This document shows positions 13,644 through 21,188 of a stretch of 58,872 nt of DNA, piece after piece. Positions within the stretch are counted from its first letter, which is position 1. Each line of letters starts with the position of its first letter. The stretch is from JBEKTY01 sp049515555 (GTDB taxonomy: Bacteria; Planctomycetota; Planctomycetia; Pirellulales; Thermoguttaceae). The stretch covers positions 1 through 58,872 of the forward strand of contig JBEKTY010000028.1 of NCBI GenBank assembly GCA_049515555.1, written 5' to 3'. Made by a program: the position numbers and the translations under genes. The notes under the pieces were generated by a model. The model saw only the letters and a program-made list of their open reading frames with translations, was not told where the DNA came from and made no database searches.

Positions 13644-13907
13644 AAACACGCATGGACCGCGGGCTGCCCGCAGCAGAAGGACCCCCGCGGGCCAGTCCCC
13701 AGCGTCCCGCCAGGGATCCTTGGCCCCAACGTGTGGTGTAATAAATGACCACCGGGAAGTTGGGTTGAGGAGGAGTGTAAGGCGGGTCGAGCCCGAGCGA
13801 GGCCCACCAATTCCGGCAATCCATTTCATGGCTCCCAATCGCCCGGGAAGCTCTGAGGAGGTGCCGGAAACACAACTGCCATTGAGTCAAGTACTTTATG
13901 GCTCAGT

Positions 13908-15146
13908 TCACAGTCCCTTGGCCAGCGTATTACCGTAGGCCAGGACAACGCCGGCCGCGATCAACAGGGCGATGGCCAGATACATCTGGAGGCGCGGCGT
14001 TCCCGACACGCCGCGCCATTCACCGCTGACGAAGCCCAGCATTTGGCCGCCGGTCATCTGCATGGCTTGTTGGATCCCCCAGCCGATCGACGCCCCCAAT
14101 GCCCCCAAGAGCAGCATGCCCTTGCCCATGAGCGTGACCGCCAGGCTGAAATTTATGCCGATGACGATCGCCAGCATGAATTCTCTGCCGCTCTGGAGCA
14201 GCACGTGCCATGACTTGTTGCGGTTGAGCCGATGGATGGCAAAGCCGATGTTCAGCAGCGCGCCGGCGACCAGGCCTACGGCGAACACGGCGAAGGTGGC
14301 CGTAATGCTTCCGGTTTCGACGCGTACCTCAGGCGGATCGCCGGGGCGAGCCGACCGGAGGCGATCGGCAATCTTCTCGGCGGCGACGGCTGCGGTGAGG
14401 CCTGCCACCCGGACCGGGCCCACGCCGGCGATTTCCACGCTGCCGTCGTCGGAAACCGTGCATTTCTGCTTCTGGGATCCCGTCGTGATCGTGATCTCCG
14501 CCTGGGGTTCGACGTCGCTGAAATGGGCCACGATCGGGGCCTGACTGTAGACGAAGACGAAGGCCATGAACGAGGAGAGCACTCCCGCGGTCACGGCCAT
14601 GATCAGCCCTCCCAGGAAACCGCCGGAGGTTTGCTTGAGGTTCTTCAGTGCACGGTCGCGGCCGAAGCCGGCCAGCGCGGCGAAGAGCACGCCGGCCAAC
14701 AAGACGGCCACGCCGGCGAGCACCGCCCGTCCTGCGGGCGAACCCAAGTTGGGGGCGTCCTGGAAGCGGCCCGAGCCTTTGAAAATCATGGGCACGATGG
14801 CCCCGGCCGAGGCGCCCAAGCCGCTCAACACCGCGCCGGTCAGGGCCACCCCGATGCGATAGTAACACAGGCCGCACAGGACGTTGGCGATTCCCCAGCC
14901 CAAGGCGAACAGGTTGCCCAAGACGATGGCGGAGACGGGCAGCGCGCGGAGGGCCTGCCACGGATGATGGCAGCCCACCAGGGCAATCGTCCAGGGCATG
15001 ACCACCAGACCAACCACTCCCGAAACGAGCCACCAGTGCTCGAACTGGTACTTCCGCATGAGCTTATACGGCCAGACGGAGCTGCCCATGATCAATCCCC
15101 CCACCGCGACCACCAACGCCCCGGCCAGCGTCGTCACGTCGAGCAT
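13908..15146 (-). CDS. RhaT-family sugar/proton symporter with inserted domain
   Basis: A 412-residue inner-membrane protein of the L-rhamnose-proton symporter family. Family signs are the N-terminal helix with GGLIMGSSVWPYKLMRKYQFEHWW, NLFALGWGIANVLCGLCYYRIG, and the late GKGMLLLGALGASIGWGIQQ. About ten helices are visible. Between helices in the middle (residues about 212-280) lies a hydrophilic insert (DDGSVEIAGVGPVRVAGL, then AAVAAEKIADRLR, PPEVRVET). It resembles the Poly_export/SLBB-type unit of Wza-like proteins and is absent from the second RhaT at 34007-35119. I chose ATG 15146. It is divergent from deoC. Uptake of a deoxy-hexose is likely; the exact sugar is inferred from context. 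Confidence 0.85.
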   Translation of the reverse strand: MLDVTTLAGALVVAVGGLIMGSSVWPYKLMRKYQFEHWWLVSGVVGLVVMPWTIALVGCHHPWQALRALPVSAIVLGNLFALGWGIANVLCGLCYYRIGVALTGAVLSGLGASAGAIVPMIFKGSGRFQDAPNLGSPAGRAVLAGVAVLLAGVLFAALAGFGRDRALKNLKQTSGGFLGGLIMAVTAGVLSSFMAFVFVYSQAPIVAHFSDVEPQAEITITTGSQKQKCTVSDDGSVEIAGVGPVRVAGLTAAVAAEKIADRLRSARPGDPPEVRVETGSITATFAVFAVGLVAGALLNIGFAIHRLNRNKSWHVLLQSGREFMLAIVIGINFSLAVTLMGKGMLLLGALGASIGWGIQQAMQMTGGQMLGFVSGEWRGVSGTPRLQMYLAIALLIAAGVVLAYGNTLAKGL

Positions 15147-15296
15147 GGCTGCTCCCCTTGGTTGAGAATGGCGGATCCGTCTGGCAACAGTATATGGCCG
15201 GCGGCAGGCCCTGTAAATCAACGCCGATTGACAGTCGCATGGCGGCCGGGTATTTTGAGCTCGTAGGGACCGGCCGAAAAACAAGTCCCGCATTTC

Positions 15297-15353
15297 CCGT
15301 ACTCCTCTCGCTCCGCGAGAGGAAGGGCATCACGCGGAGCGTGATGAGTACGG
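15297..15353. repeat. Double-hairpin palindrome between rhaT-like and deoC
   Basis: Outer CCGTACTC (15297-15304) and GAGTACGG (15346-15353) enclose two hairpins, CCTCTCGCTCCGCGAGAGG (15304-15322) and CATCACGCGGAGCGTGATG (15328-15346), with complementary loops CTCCG and CGGAG. This is a second family with the two-hairpins-inside-a-palindrome layout seen at 6965-7067. It occupies the divergent promoter region of rhaT-like and deoC. Confidence 0.8.
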
Positions 15354-15445
15354 AGGTTATTTGTCGGCCCAAACCGCGATGTGCGCGGGCGGCGGCCCGG
15401 CTTGTGGGGCCTGCGATACCTTGTTTCTTTGCGGAGACGCGTGCG

Positions 15446-16138
15446 ATGGTTACGAAGGAACAGTTCGCCAAAATGCAGGACCATTCGATTCTGGGGACCT
15501 ACTGCAAGAGGAGCGATGTCCGGCGGTTCTGTGAAGAGGTGCTGGAATATGGATTCGCGTCGGTCTACGTGAATCCATGCGACGTGTCGTTTGCCAAGAG
15601 CATTGTCGGCGACCGCGCGGGGGTTGGCACGGTGATCGGTTTTCCGCAGGGGGCCACGACGACCCGCACAAAGATCTTCGAAGCCCTGGAGGCCATCGAC
15701 AACGGGGCGACCGAGCTGGATATCGTCATCAACGTGTCGAGACTCAAAGACGGCGACACGGGCTACGTGAAGAACGAGTTGACCGCGTTCGTCAAGGCCG
15801 TGAAGGCCAAGAAACCCGCCGCGGTGGTCAAAGTCATCATCGAATGCTATTACCTTGCGCACGATGAGAAAGCGACGGCCTGCAACCTGGTGGTCGAGTC
15901 GGGGGCCGATTACGTCAAACAGAGCACGGGAACAACGCCCAACTCCAGTTTCTGCCTGGGCGATACGCGGCTGCTGAAGAACCTGGTCGGCGACAGGATC
16001 CGGATCAAGTCTTCAGGTTGCATCATGAACGTCGAAGATGCCATCGGTTCGATCGAGTTTGGCGCCAGCCGCGTGGGCAACAGCCTCGGTCCGCAATGGC
16101 TGGACGAATTCGACAGGCAACTGTGGTGCAGGAAGTGA
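15446..16138 (+). CDS. deoC: Deoxyribose-phosphate aldolase family enzyme
   Basis: A 230-residue cytoplasmic class I aldolase. The Schiff-base lysine region is VVKVIIECYYL, and the second active-site lysine is in IRIKSSGCIMN. VIGFPQGATTTRTKIFEA and ELDIVINVSRLKDGD match the DeoC barrel, and the length fits the family. The ATG at 15446 follows GGAGACG; longer frames upstream read through a palindromic repeat and are not credible. DeoC cleaves 2-deoxyribose-5-phosphate to acetaldehyde and glyceraldehyde-3-phosphate. Beside a BMC shell gene and sugar transporters, it may instead feed an aldehyde into a microcompartment, as in sugar-phosphate-type BMC loci. It is convergent with the BMC gene 35 bp away. 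Confidence 0.9.
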   Translation: MVTKEQFAKMQDHSILGTYCKRSDVRRFCEEVLEYGFASVYVNPCDVSFAKSIVGDRAGVGTVIGFPQGATTTRTKIFEALEAIDNGATELDIVINVSRLKDGDTGYVKNELTAFVKAVKAKKPAAVVKVIIECYYLAHDEKATACNLVVESGADYVKQSTGTTPNSSFCLGDTRLLKNLVGDRIRIKSSGCIMNVEDAIGSIEFGASRVGNSLGPQWLDEFDRQLWCRK

Positions 16139-16173
16139 GGCACCCTGGCGGCCGAAGAGCAACTTCCGCACTT

Positions 16174-16851
16174 CTAAGGCTTGGGCAGCAGGGCGAGGAC
16201 GGAGGGGCTGGGCCGCGCCACGACGTGGGCGGCGATGAGCTTCCCCAGTTCTCCGACCTTCGTCTTGCCCGTCTCCACGGCTGCGGTCACCGCCGACAGC
16301 TCGCCGCGGATGACGACGGTGACGTAGCCGCCGCCCAGCTTTTCCTTGCCGACCACCTCTACGTTGGCCGCTTTGCACGCGGCGTCGATGGCCTCGAAGA
16401 CGGCGGTGAAACCCTGGGTTTCGATGAATCCCAGCGCAAGCGAAATATCGTGACTCATGGAGGCTCCTTGCTGCAACGCAGCGGGTCGCGGGCCGGGCGG
16501 AAACTCGGCGGCCGCGTCGACGGCGCTTTCAAACTGGGGAAAGAAGACCACGTCCTGCTGAATCAAGGGATTGAACTCGGGCCGGGAGACGATGGCCTTC
16601 ATCGCTTCCGGAGTTGGGCGGAAAATGGCGGTGGCCACGGGCCGGCCGCCCATTTGCTCGGCGATGCGGCGTCCGGCTTCGATCGCGGTGGCGACGGCTG
16701 CGGCTGTGCCCGCAATTTTCGTCGATACGCCGTAGAAGTCGTTCAGCTCGCATTGGATGACACGCACGTTGGCCGACTTCTCCATGGCGTCCACGGCGGC
16801 CATTGTGGGCACCAGGCCGATCGTTTCCAACAGTCCCACCGCCTCGTTCAC
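16174..16851 (-). CDS. Tandem BMC-domain shell protein with internal start
   Basis: A 225-residue protein with two bacterial-microcompartment domains. The first (about 1-90) is EAVGLLETIGLVPTMAAVDA and GVSTKIAGTAAAVATAIEAG. The second (about 131-215) is LALGFIETQGFTAVFEAIDA and GGYVTVVIRGELSAVTAAVE. The start is GTG at 16851 after CGAGG. Between the domains lies a ~40-residue Pro/Ala-rich linker. Inside it a strong AAGGAG precedes an internal ATG at 16458, which would give a 94-residue single BMC-H-size protein. The gene can therefore be read as a tandem BMC-T protein, a fusion of two former BMC-H genes, or both products from one message. No BMC-P, aldehyde dehydrogenase or PduL-like gene is in the window. 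Confidence 0.88.
   Translation of the reverse strand: MNEAVGLLETIGLVPTMAAVDAMEKSANVRVIQCELNDFYGVSTKIAGTAAAVATAIEAGRRIAEQMGGRPVATAIFRPTPEAMKAIVSRPEFNPLIQQDVVFFPQFESAVDAAAEFPPGPRPAALQQGASMSHDISLALGFIETQGFTAVFEAIDAACKAANVEVVGKEKLGGGYVTVVIRGELSAVTAAVETGKTKVGELGKLIAAHVVARPSPSVLALLPKP
16458..16475 (-). promoter_or_regulatory. Internal ribosome binding site within the BMC gene
   Basis: On the minus strand the sequence GCAAGGAGCCTCC precedes ATGAGTCACGAT, a textbook Shine-Dalgarno with 6-7 nt spacing before the second BMC domain (ATG 16458). The predicted product, 94 residues, is the normal size of a single BMC-H shell protein. Confidence 0.65.
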
Positions 16852-17078
16852 ACGGCACCTCGCTGGCGACGCTTCTGGCGAGCCCCGGCAACAGTTTTCT
16901 GTCCAAATATAGGTTAGAACCAGCCGGACGGATCGGGCTCGCCGGGCCAGCGGGTGGGGGGTGGGGGAGACTATCCCTCGCCAACGGCCGATGCCTTTGC
17001 GAGCACGGATGATCCTAGTATACTGTGCCTGCGATGACCTGGTCCTCGAAAGCGGGTGCAACGGGCGCGGAGGGAAAG

Positions 17079-17921
17079 ATGTCGAACGACGGACGGTTTG
17101 CGGGCATGGCCGCGTTGGTCACCGGGGCGGGTACGGGCATCGGGCGCGAAATTGCCGTCGAATTCGCCCGCCAAGGCGCCGACGTGGTGCTGCACTTCGC
17201 CCACAGTCAAGAGGGGGCCGCATCGGCCACCGCCGAGATCCGCGGCCTGGGGCGAAAGGCGGAGATGCTCCAGGCGGATTTCGACTCGCTCGACCAGGTG
17301 CTCGCCTTGGCCGACCGCGCCGTGGCCTTCCTGGGGCGCGTCGATTGCCTGGTGAACAACTCGGGCATCACGTTCAACCGGCCCTTCCTGCGTGTAACCC
17401 CCGAGCAGTTCGACCGGCTGTATCACGTGAACGTCCGTGCCCAGTTCTTCCTCACGCAGAAGATTGCCGAGCACATGATCGCCCGCGGCGGCGGGGCCGT
17501 GTGCAACATTACGTCGATTCATGGGCTGCAGGGCGCCCCGGAACACTCGGTGTACGCGGGCACCAAGGGTGCGATCATCGCGCATACGCGGGCCTTGGCC
17601 GTCGAGCTGGCCTGGCGGGGCGTCCGCGTCAATGCCATCGCCCCCGGCTGGGTCACCGTGGAGAATTACTACAAGGCCATCCCCGGCTTCAACGAGACGG
17701 CCGCCGCCGAAGCCGCCAAGAGCGCCGTGCCCGTGGGGCGCGCGGGCAAGCCCCAGGACATCGCCAAGTTGGCCGCTTTCCTCTGCTCGCCCGAGGCCGG
17801 TTACATCGTCGGGCAGACCGTCGTGGTGGACGGCGGCACCACGTCGCTGATGTCGTTGATCTCCGATTTCCGCCACGAGTCGGCCGCCCGCTTCGGCACG
17901 GGCTACCTGCCGGGGGTCTAA
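17079..17921 (+). CDS. SDR-family NAD(P)-dependent dehydrogenase
   Basis: A 280-residue cytoplasmic Rossmann-fold enzyme. Cofactor motif TGAGTGIG, structural motif NNSG, catalytic Ser in CNITSIHG, and catalytic YAGTK (Tyr-x-x-x-Lys) are all present. The C-terminal VGQTVVVDGGTT is typical of classical SDRs, followed by an extra ~20 residues. ATG 17079 follows GGAGGGAAAG. It heads a + strand group with a mutarotase-fold protein, a second SDR and a cupin, and is divergent from the BMC gene. It probably oxidises a sugar or reduces a keto-sugar; the substrate is not readable from the sequence. Confidence 0.9.
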   Translation: MSNDGRFAGMAALVTGAGTGIGREIAVEFARQGADVVLHFAHSQEGAASATAEIRGLGRKAEMLQADFDSLDQVLALADRAVAFLGRVDCLVNNSGITFNRPFLRVTPEQFDRLYHVNVRAQFFLTQKIAEHMIARGGGAVCNITSIHGLQGAPEHSVYAGTKGAIIAHTRALAVELAWRGVRVNAIAPGWVTVENYYKAIPGFNETAAAEAAKSAVPVGRAGKPQDIAKLAAFLCSPEAGYIVGQTVVVDGGTTSLMSLISDFRHESAARFGTGYLPGV

Positions 17922-17926
17922 ATGAA

Positions 17927-18032
17927 CTTGCGTGATTCCGGGAAAAAGGGGACAGTCCCCATTTGCCGGAACGGCCCGAAGGGTGCTTCGCACAAATGGG
18001 GACTGTCCCCTTTTTCCCTTGCGTGATTCCGG
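17927..18032. mobile_element. Small palindromic insertion flanked by 15-bp direct repeats
   Basis: A 26-bp perfect inverted repeat (GGGAAAAAGGGGACAGTCCC with CCATTTG, 17940-17965; complement 17993-18018) encloses 27 nt. CTTGCGTGATTCCGG occurs on both sides (17927-17941 and 18018-18032). The direct repeats look like a target duplication around a MITE-like insertion between the SDR stop and the next gene. Confidence 0.75.
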
Positions 18033-18055
18033 CCGATCCCAAGTGGCGTCCGGCT

Positions 18056-19132
18056 ATGAAACACCGACTATTTGAAACCCTGACGCTCTGCGGCGAGCAG
18101 CCCAACGAGTACCGCAGTTCCGACGGCTCGACGGTCTTGATCTTGCCTCATGGCGGCCGTGTCCTGGGGCTGTTTCCAGCGGGGAGCGACGAGAACTTCT
18201 ACTGGACGCATCCGGCGTTGGAATCGGCCGAATCGGCGTCGCGGTTCTACGCTGGTTCCCAATGGCACAATTCCGGCGGGGAGCGGACCTGGCTCGCGCC
18301 GGAGGTCGATTTCTTCTTTCCCGAATTCCCCAGGCTCGATCGCTATTGGCAGCCGCGGCAACTCGATCCCGGACAGTGGGAATTGTCTTCCGAGCAGGGC
18401 CGCCCCCGGCTGGTCAACCGCCTGAGCTGCACGCTGGCGCGGAGCAAGGCGGAAGTGGACTTGGAGATCTCCAAGTGCATTGCCCCCGCGCCCGATCCGT
18501 TGCACCGCCCGGGAGATAGCCCCGCTGGCCGAGCGGCCGACTACGCCGGTTATGTCCAAACGACATCGCTCAAGGTGCTGGCCATTCGTGGCGAGGACCG
18601 CGGCCGCGTGGGCCTGTGGAACCTGATCCAGATGCCGCCCGGCGGCGAATTGCTGGTGCCCACCTACCGCCGGACCGAGCCGCGTATCATCTTCGGCCCC
18701 GTCCCCGCCGAGGAGCTTTCGGTCAGCGACCGCTTGTTCCGCTGGCGGATGTGCCCGCGGGGCGAACGAAAGATCTCGCTCCGCGCGGTTGGCGTCTGCG
18801 GTCGCGTTGGATACTGCCGTCCGCGGGGCGACGGACGCTGGGAGCTGGTGGTTCGCAACATAGTGGTGAATCCCTCGGGCCGGTATGTCGACGCGCCGTG
18901 GGACGATTTGGCCGACGAAGGTTACGCCGTCCAGGCGTGCAGCATCGACAGCGATCTAGGCCGGTTCAACGAATTGGAGTATCATGTGCCGGCGGTCGAG
19001 AGTACCCGGCTTCCCGCTGCATGCGAGGACATCTCGCAGGTGTGGGCCTATCGCGGGACGGCAGAACAAATCGAATCGGTTGTACACTGTCTCCTTACCC
19101 CTGACCCCCTGGTTCGCACTTATGAAAGTTGA
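18056..19132 (+). CDS. Galactose-mutarotase-fold protein, unknown function
   Basis: A 358-residue soluble protein without a signal peptide. It resembles the aldose-1-epimerase-like superfamily of DUF4380/DUF6786 type: an N-terminal STVLILPHGGRVLGLFPAG, FYWTHPAL, GGERTWLAPEVDFFF and GLWNLIQMPPGGELLVPT. The start ATG 18056 lies after the inserted palindrome; the longer frame from 17963 would begin inside that insertion. Its last codons overlap the next SDR by 11 bp, so the two are translated together. It could be a sugar anomerase or a sugar-binding regulator; no catalytic residue can be named with confidence. Confidence 0.75.
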   Translation: MKHRLFETLTLCGEQPNEYRSSDGSTVLILPHGGRVLGLFPAGSDENFYWTHPALESAESASRFYAGSQWHNSGGERTWLAPEVDFFFPEFPRLDRYWQPRQLDPGQWELSSEQGRPRLVNRLSCTLARSKAEVDLEISKCIAPAPDPLHRPGDSPAGRAADYAGYVQTTSLKVLAIRGEDRGRVGLWNLIQMPPGGELLVPTYRRTEPRIIFGPVPAEELSVSDRLFRWRMCPRGERKISLRAVGVCGRVGYCRPRGDGRWELVVRNIVVNPSGRYVDAPWDDLADEGYAVQACSIDSDLGRFNELEYHVPAVESTRLPAACEDISQVWAYRGTAEQIESVVHCLLTPDPLVRTYES

Positions 19133-19901
19133 TCTGGAAAACCGCACGGCCTTGGTCACCGGCGCCGCCCGGAACATCGGCAAGGCGATCGCCGACGCCT
19201 TGGCCGCCAACGGCGCCCGGGTGGTGTACTCCGATATCGACCTGGCCGAGGTTACGGCCGCGGCCGGCGCCTCGTCGGGCACGGCCATGCACCTGGACGT
19301 TGCCGACGCCGCCGAAGTCGAGGCGGTCACCAGCGAGATCGTGCGGCGGTTCGGGCGGATCGACATCCTCGTCAACAATGCCGGCGTCAACACCCTCCAG
19401 CACCGTGTTCCGATCGACCAGTTTCCGCCCGAGGAATGGGAGCGGATCGTCCGCGTGGACCTGACGGGGCTGTATCTGGTCAGCCGCGCCGTGGCCCGTG
19501 TCATGCGGGCGCAGCGACATGGGAGAATCGTCAACATCGCCTCGGTGGCCGGCCTGGTGCCGCTGCGGCTGCAATGCGCGTTTGTCGCCGCCAAGGCCGG
19601 CGTGGTGAATCTTACCCGCGCGATGGCCATCGAGCTGGGCCACCTGGGAATCACCGTGAATTGCGTGGCCCCCGGCTCGATCCTCACCGAGGGCACGAAG
19701 AAGCTGTTCTACGGGGAGGACAGCAAGTTCCGCGAGGGGGTGAACCAGCTCATCGCCCACATTCCCGCCGGCCGTCCGGGATCGCCGGAGGAAGTGGCCC
19801 ATGCCGTCGCGTTTCTCGCCGCCGAGGAGGCACGCTACATCAACGGGGCGGTGCTTACCGTTGACGGCGGCTGGACGGCCGGCTACGCCCGCGAGTTCTG
19901 A
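19122..19901 (+). CDS. SDR-family protein lacking the catalytic Tyr
   Basis: A 259-residue Rossmann protein. It has the cofactor loop TGAARNIG, the NNAG motif, a Ser in NIASVAG and the C-terminal GAVLTVDGGW. Where classical SDRs have Tyr-x-x-x-Lys, the sequence is FVAAK, so Phe replaces the proton-donating Tyr while Lys is kept. ATG 19122 overlaps the preceding gene by 11 bp. The neighbouring SDR at 17079 has the Tyr. This one may act by another mechanism, bind NAD(P) without turnover, or belong to a sugar-acid dehydrogenase subgroup with this change. In an operon with the mutarotase-fold protein and a cupin. Confidence 0.88.
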   Translation: MKVDLENRTALVTGAARNIGKAIADALAANGARVVYSDIDLAEVTAAAGASSGTAMHLDVADAAEVEAVTSEIVRRFGRIDILVNNAGVNTLQHRVPIDQFPPEEWERIVRVDLTGLYLVSRAVARVMRAQRHGRIVNIASVAGLVPLRLQCAFVAAKAGVVNLTRAMAIELGHLGITVNCVAPGSILTEGTKKLFYGEDSKFREGVNQLIAHIPAGRPGSPEEVAHAVAFLAAEEARYINGAVLTVDGGWTAGYAREF

Positions 19902-19936
19902 TCGAAGGACCGTGGATTCTGATCGAGGGAAGACGT

Positions 19937-20359
19937 ATGGCAAAAATCACGGCGTTCAAGAGTTACCAAGGCGACGCCCCGCCCAAGATCCCCCGGCCCG
20001 ACACGCCGGTGGATCCCAAGATCGTCAACGTACAGGACGGCGTGCCGGTGGCCTATCCGGGCTGCCACGGGCTTGGCGTCCGCGTGGTGCATCCGGTAAA
20101 TCCCAACGCCCCGGCCAAGAACCTGGGCCTGGTGATGTTCTACTTGCCGCCGCACGTGGTCCTGGAGCCCGGCGCCCACGAAACCGAGGAAACGTATGTC
20201 ATCCTCGAGGGTCGCGGCCGGATGACCTTCGCCAATTTCCAGCGAGACATCCGCAAAGGCGACTTCGTCTATCTGCCGCCCTGGTGTGTCCACGGCATCG
20301 AGAACACGGGCACGGAAACCCTCGTGGTCCTGATCGCCACCTCGCCCCCCAACCCGTGA
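19937..20359 (+). CDS. Single-domain cupin protein
   Basis: A 140-residue cytoplasmic beta-barrel protein. Cupin motif 1 is seen as PGAHETEETYVILEGRGRM and motif 2 as GDFVYLPPWCVHGIENTG, giving His and Glu metal ligands. Starts at ATG 19937, 35 bp after the SDR stop. Such cupins serve as sugar isomerases, epimerases, lyases or dioxygenases. Its place at the end of the dehydrogenase operon suggests a step in the same sugar pathway. Substrate unknown. Confidence 0.85.
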   Translation: MAKITAFKSYQGDAPPKIPRPDTPVDPKIVNVQDGVPVAYPGCHGLGVRVVHPVNPNAPAKNLGLVMFYLPPHVVLEPGAHETEETYVILEGRGRMTFANFQRDIRKGDFVYLPPWCVHGIENTGTETLVVLIATSPPNP

Positions 20360-20378
20360 CGCTTAGAGTCGCACGGGA

Positions 20379-21188
20379 TCAATCTTTCCGCCGGCTCAGG
20401 GTGAAGCCCTCGCCCGGCTTGAGCAACCGGGCGTCGACTTCCGGGCAGAACTGCCGGCAGGCATACAGGAATCCGGCCGGATCGCCGCCGCCCTGCTCGG
20501 CGAAAGTCCAGTAGTGGCAGGGAATGGCGTAGCGCGGTTTCACCTCTTGGACCAAGCGGGCCGCGTCGATGTGGTTCATGTTGCCGAACACCCCGTTGAT
20601 GCAAGGCAGGAGCAGGTCCGGACACAGGTCGACCAACGGCCGGAAAAGCCCGGGGCGCAGCGACGTGTCGCCGGTCAACATCACGCGCACGCCGGCGAAA
20701 TCCAAGAGCAGGGTCAAGGCCGACGGCGAGTAGTCGCCGTGATCGGCCGCCACGGCATGGACGACCACGCCGCCGAGGTCGTGGGCCCGGCCGGGCTCCA
20801 GCAGGCTCCTGCGCTGGGGCCCCACGCCTGCCCGCTGGAGGCCCTCCATGCATCCTACCGGGCCGGCGAAACGGCACTGGGAGTTCCGGCGGGCAATAAC
20901 GGCAATGGCGTCGGGGTCCAGGTGATCGGCGTGCTCGTGGGTCAGGACCACAAGGTCGGCGCAGACTTCCTCGGCCGCAATCGGCGCCAGCGACAGCCGC
21001 TTGAAGCCGTGCAGCCGCTCGACCGCGTCGGAGAGGTACGGATCGGCGTAGACGATCTGGCCGGCGGGCGTCTTAAAGGCGAAGCCCGCCTGCCCCAGCC
21101 ACCACAACCGGAGCGAGGCGTCCGGCACCGCGGTCGCCGGGATTTCACGGGATAACGGTTCCATGCTTCTCACCAAGGGATCACTCAC
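20379..21188 (-). CDS. UlaG-like MBL-fold metallo-hydrolase
   Basis: A 269-residue soluble enzyme. The metal-binding motif is THEHADHLD, with further ligands in AVAADHGDYSPS and MLTGDTSLRPG and IPCHYWTF near the end. This is the L-ascorbate-6-phosphate lactonase (UlaG) type of metallo-beta-lactamase fold. The frame opens with GTG at 21188, overlapping the stop of the GH2 gene by 8 bp; an ATG at 21164 is an alternative start. It is the last gene of the minus-strand glycosidase operon. A sugar-lactonase role downstream of the dehydrogenases is plausible but inferred. Confidence 0.87.
   Translation of the reverse strand: MSDPLVRSMEPLSREIPATAVPDASLRLWWLGQAGFAFKTPAGQIVYADPYLSDAVERLHGFKRLSLAPIAAEEVCADLVVLTHEHADHLDPDAIAVIARRNSQCRFAGPVGCMEGLQRAGVGPQRRSLLEPGRAHDLGGVVVHAVAADHGDYSPSALTLLLDFAGVRVMLTGDTSLRPGLFRPLVDLCPDLLLPCINGVFGNMNHIDAARLVQEVKPRYAIPCHYWTFAEQGGGDPAGFLYACRQFCPEVDARLLKPGEGFTLSRRKD

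Noticed and set aside
15158..15445. A longer N-terminus for DeoC
   Set aside because: The added residues would come from the double-hairpin repeat and intergenic sequence; the ATG at 15446 gives the normal family length.
17963..18055. An upstream start for the mutarotase-fold gene
   Set aside because: It would begin inside the inserted palindrome and add residues encoded by the repeat; the ATG at 18056 is after the insertion and fits the conserved N-terminus.
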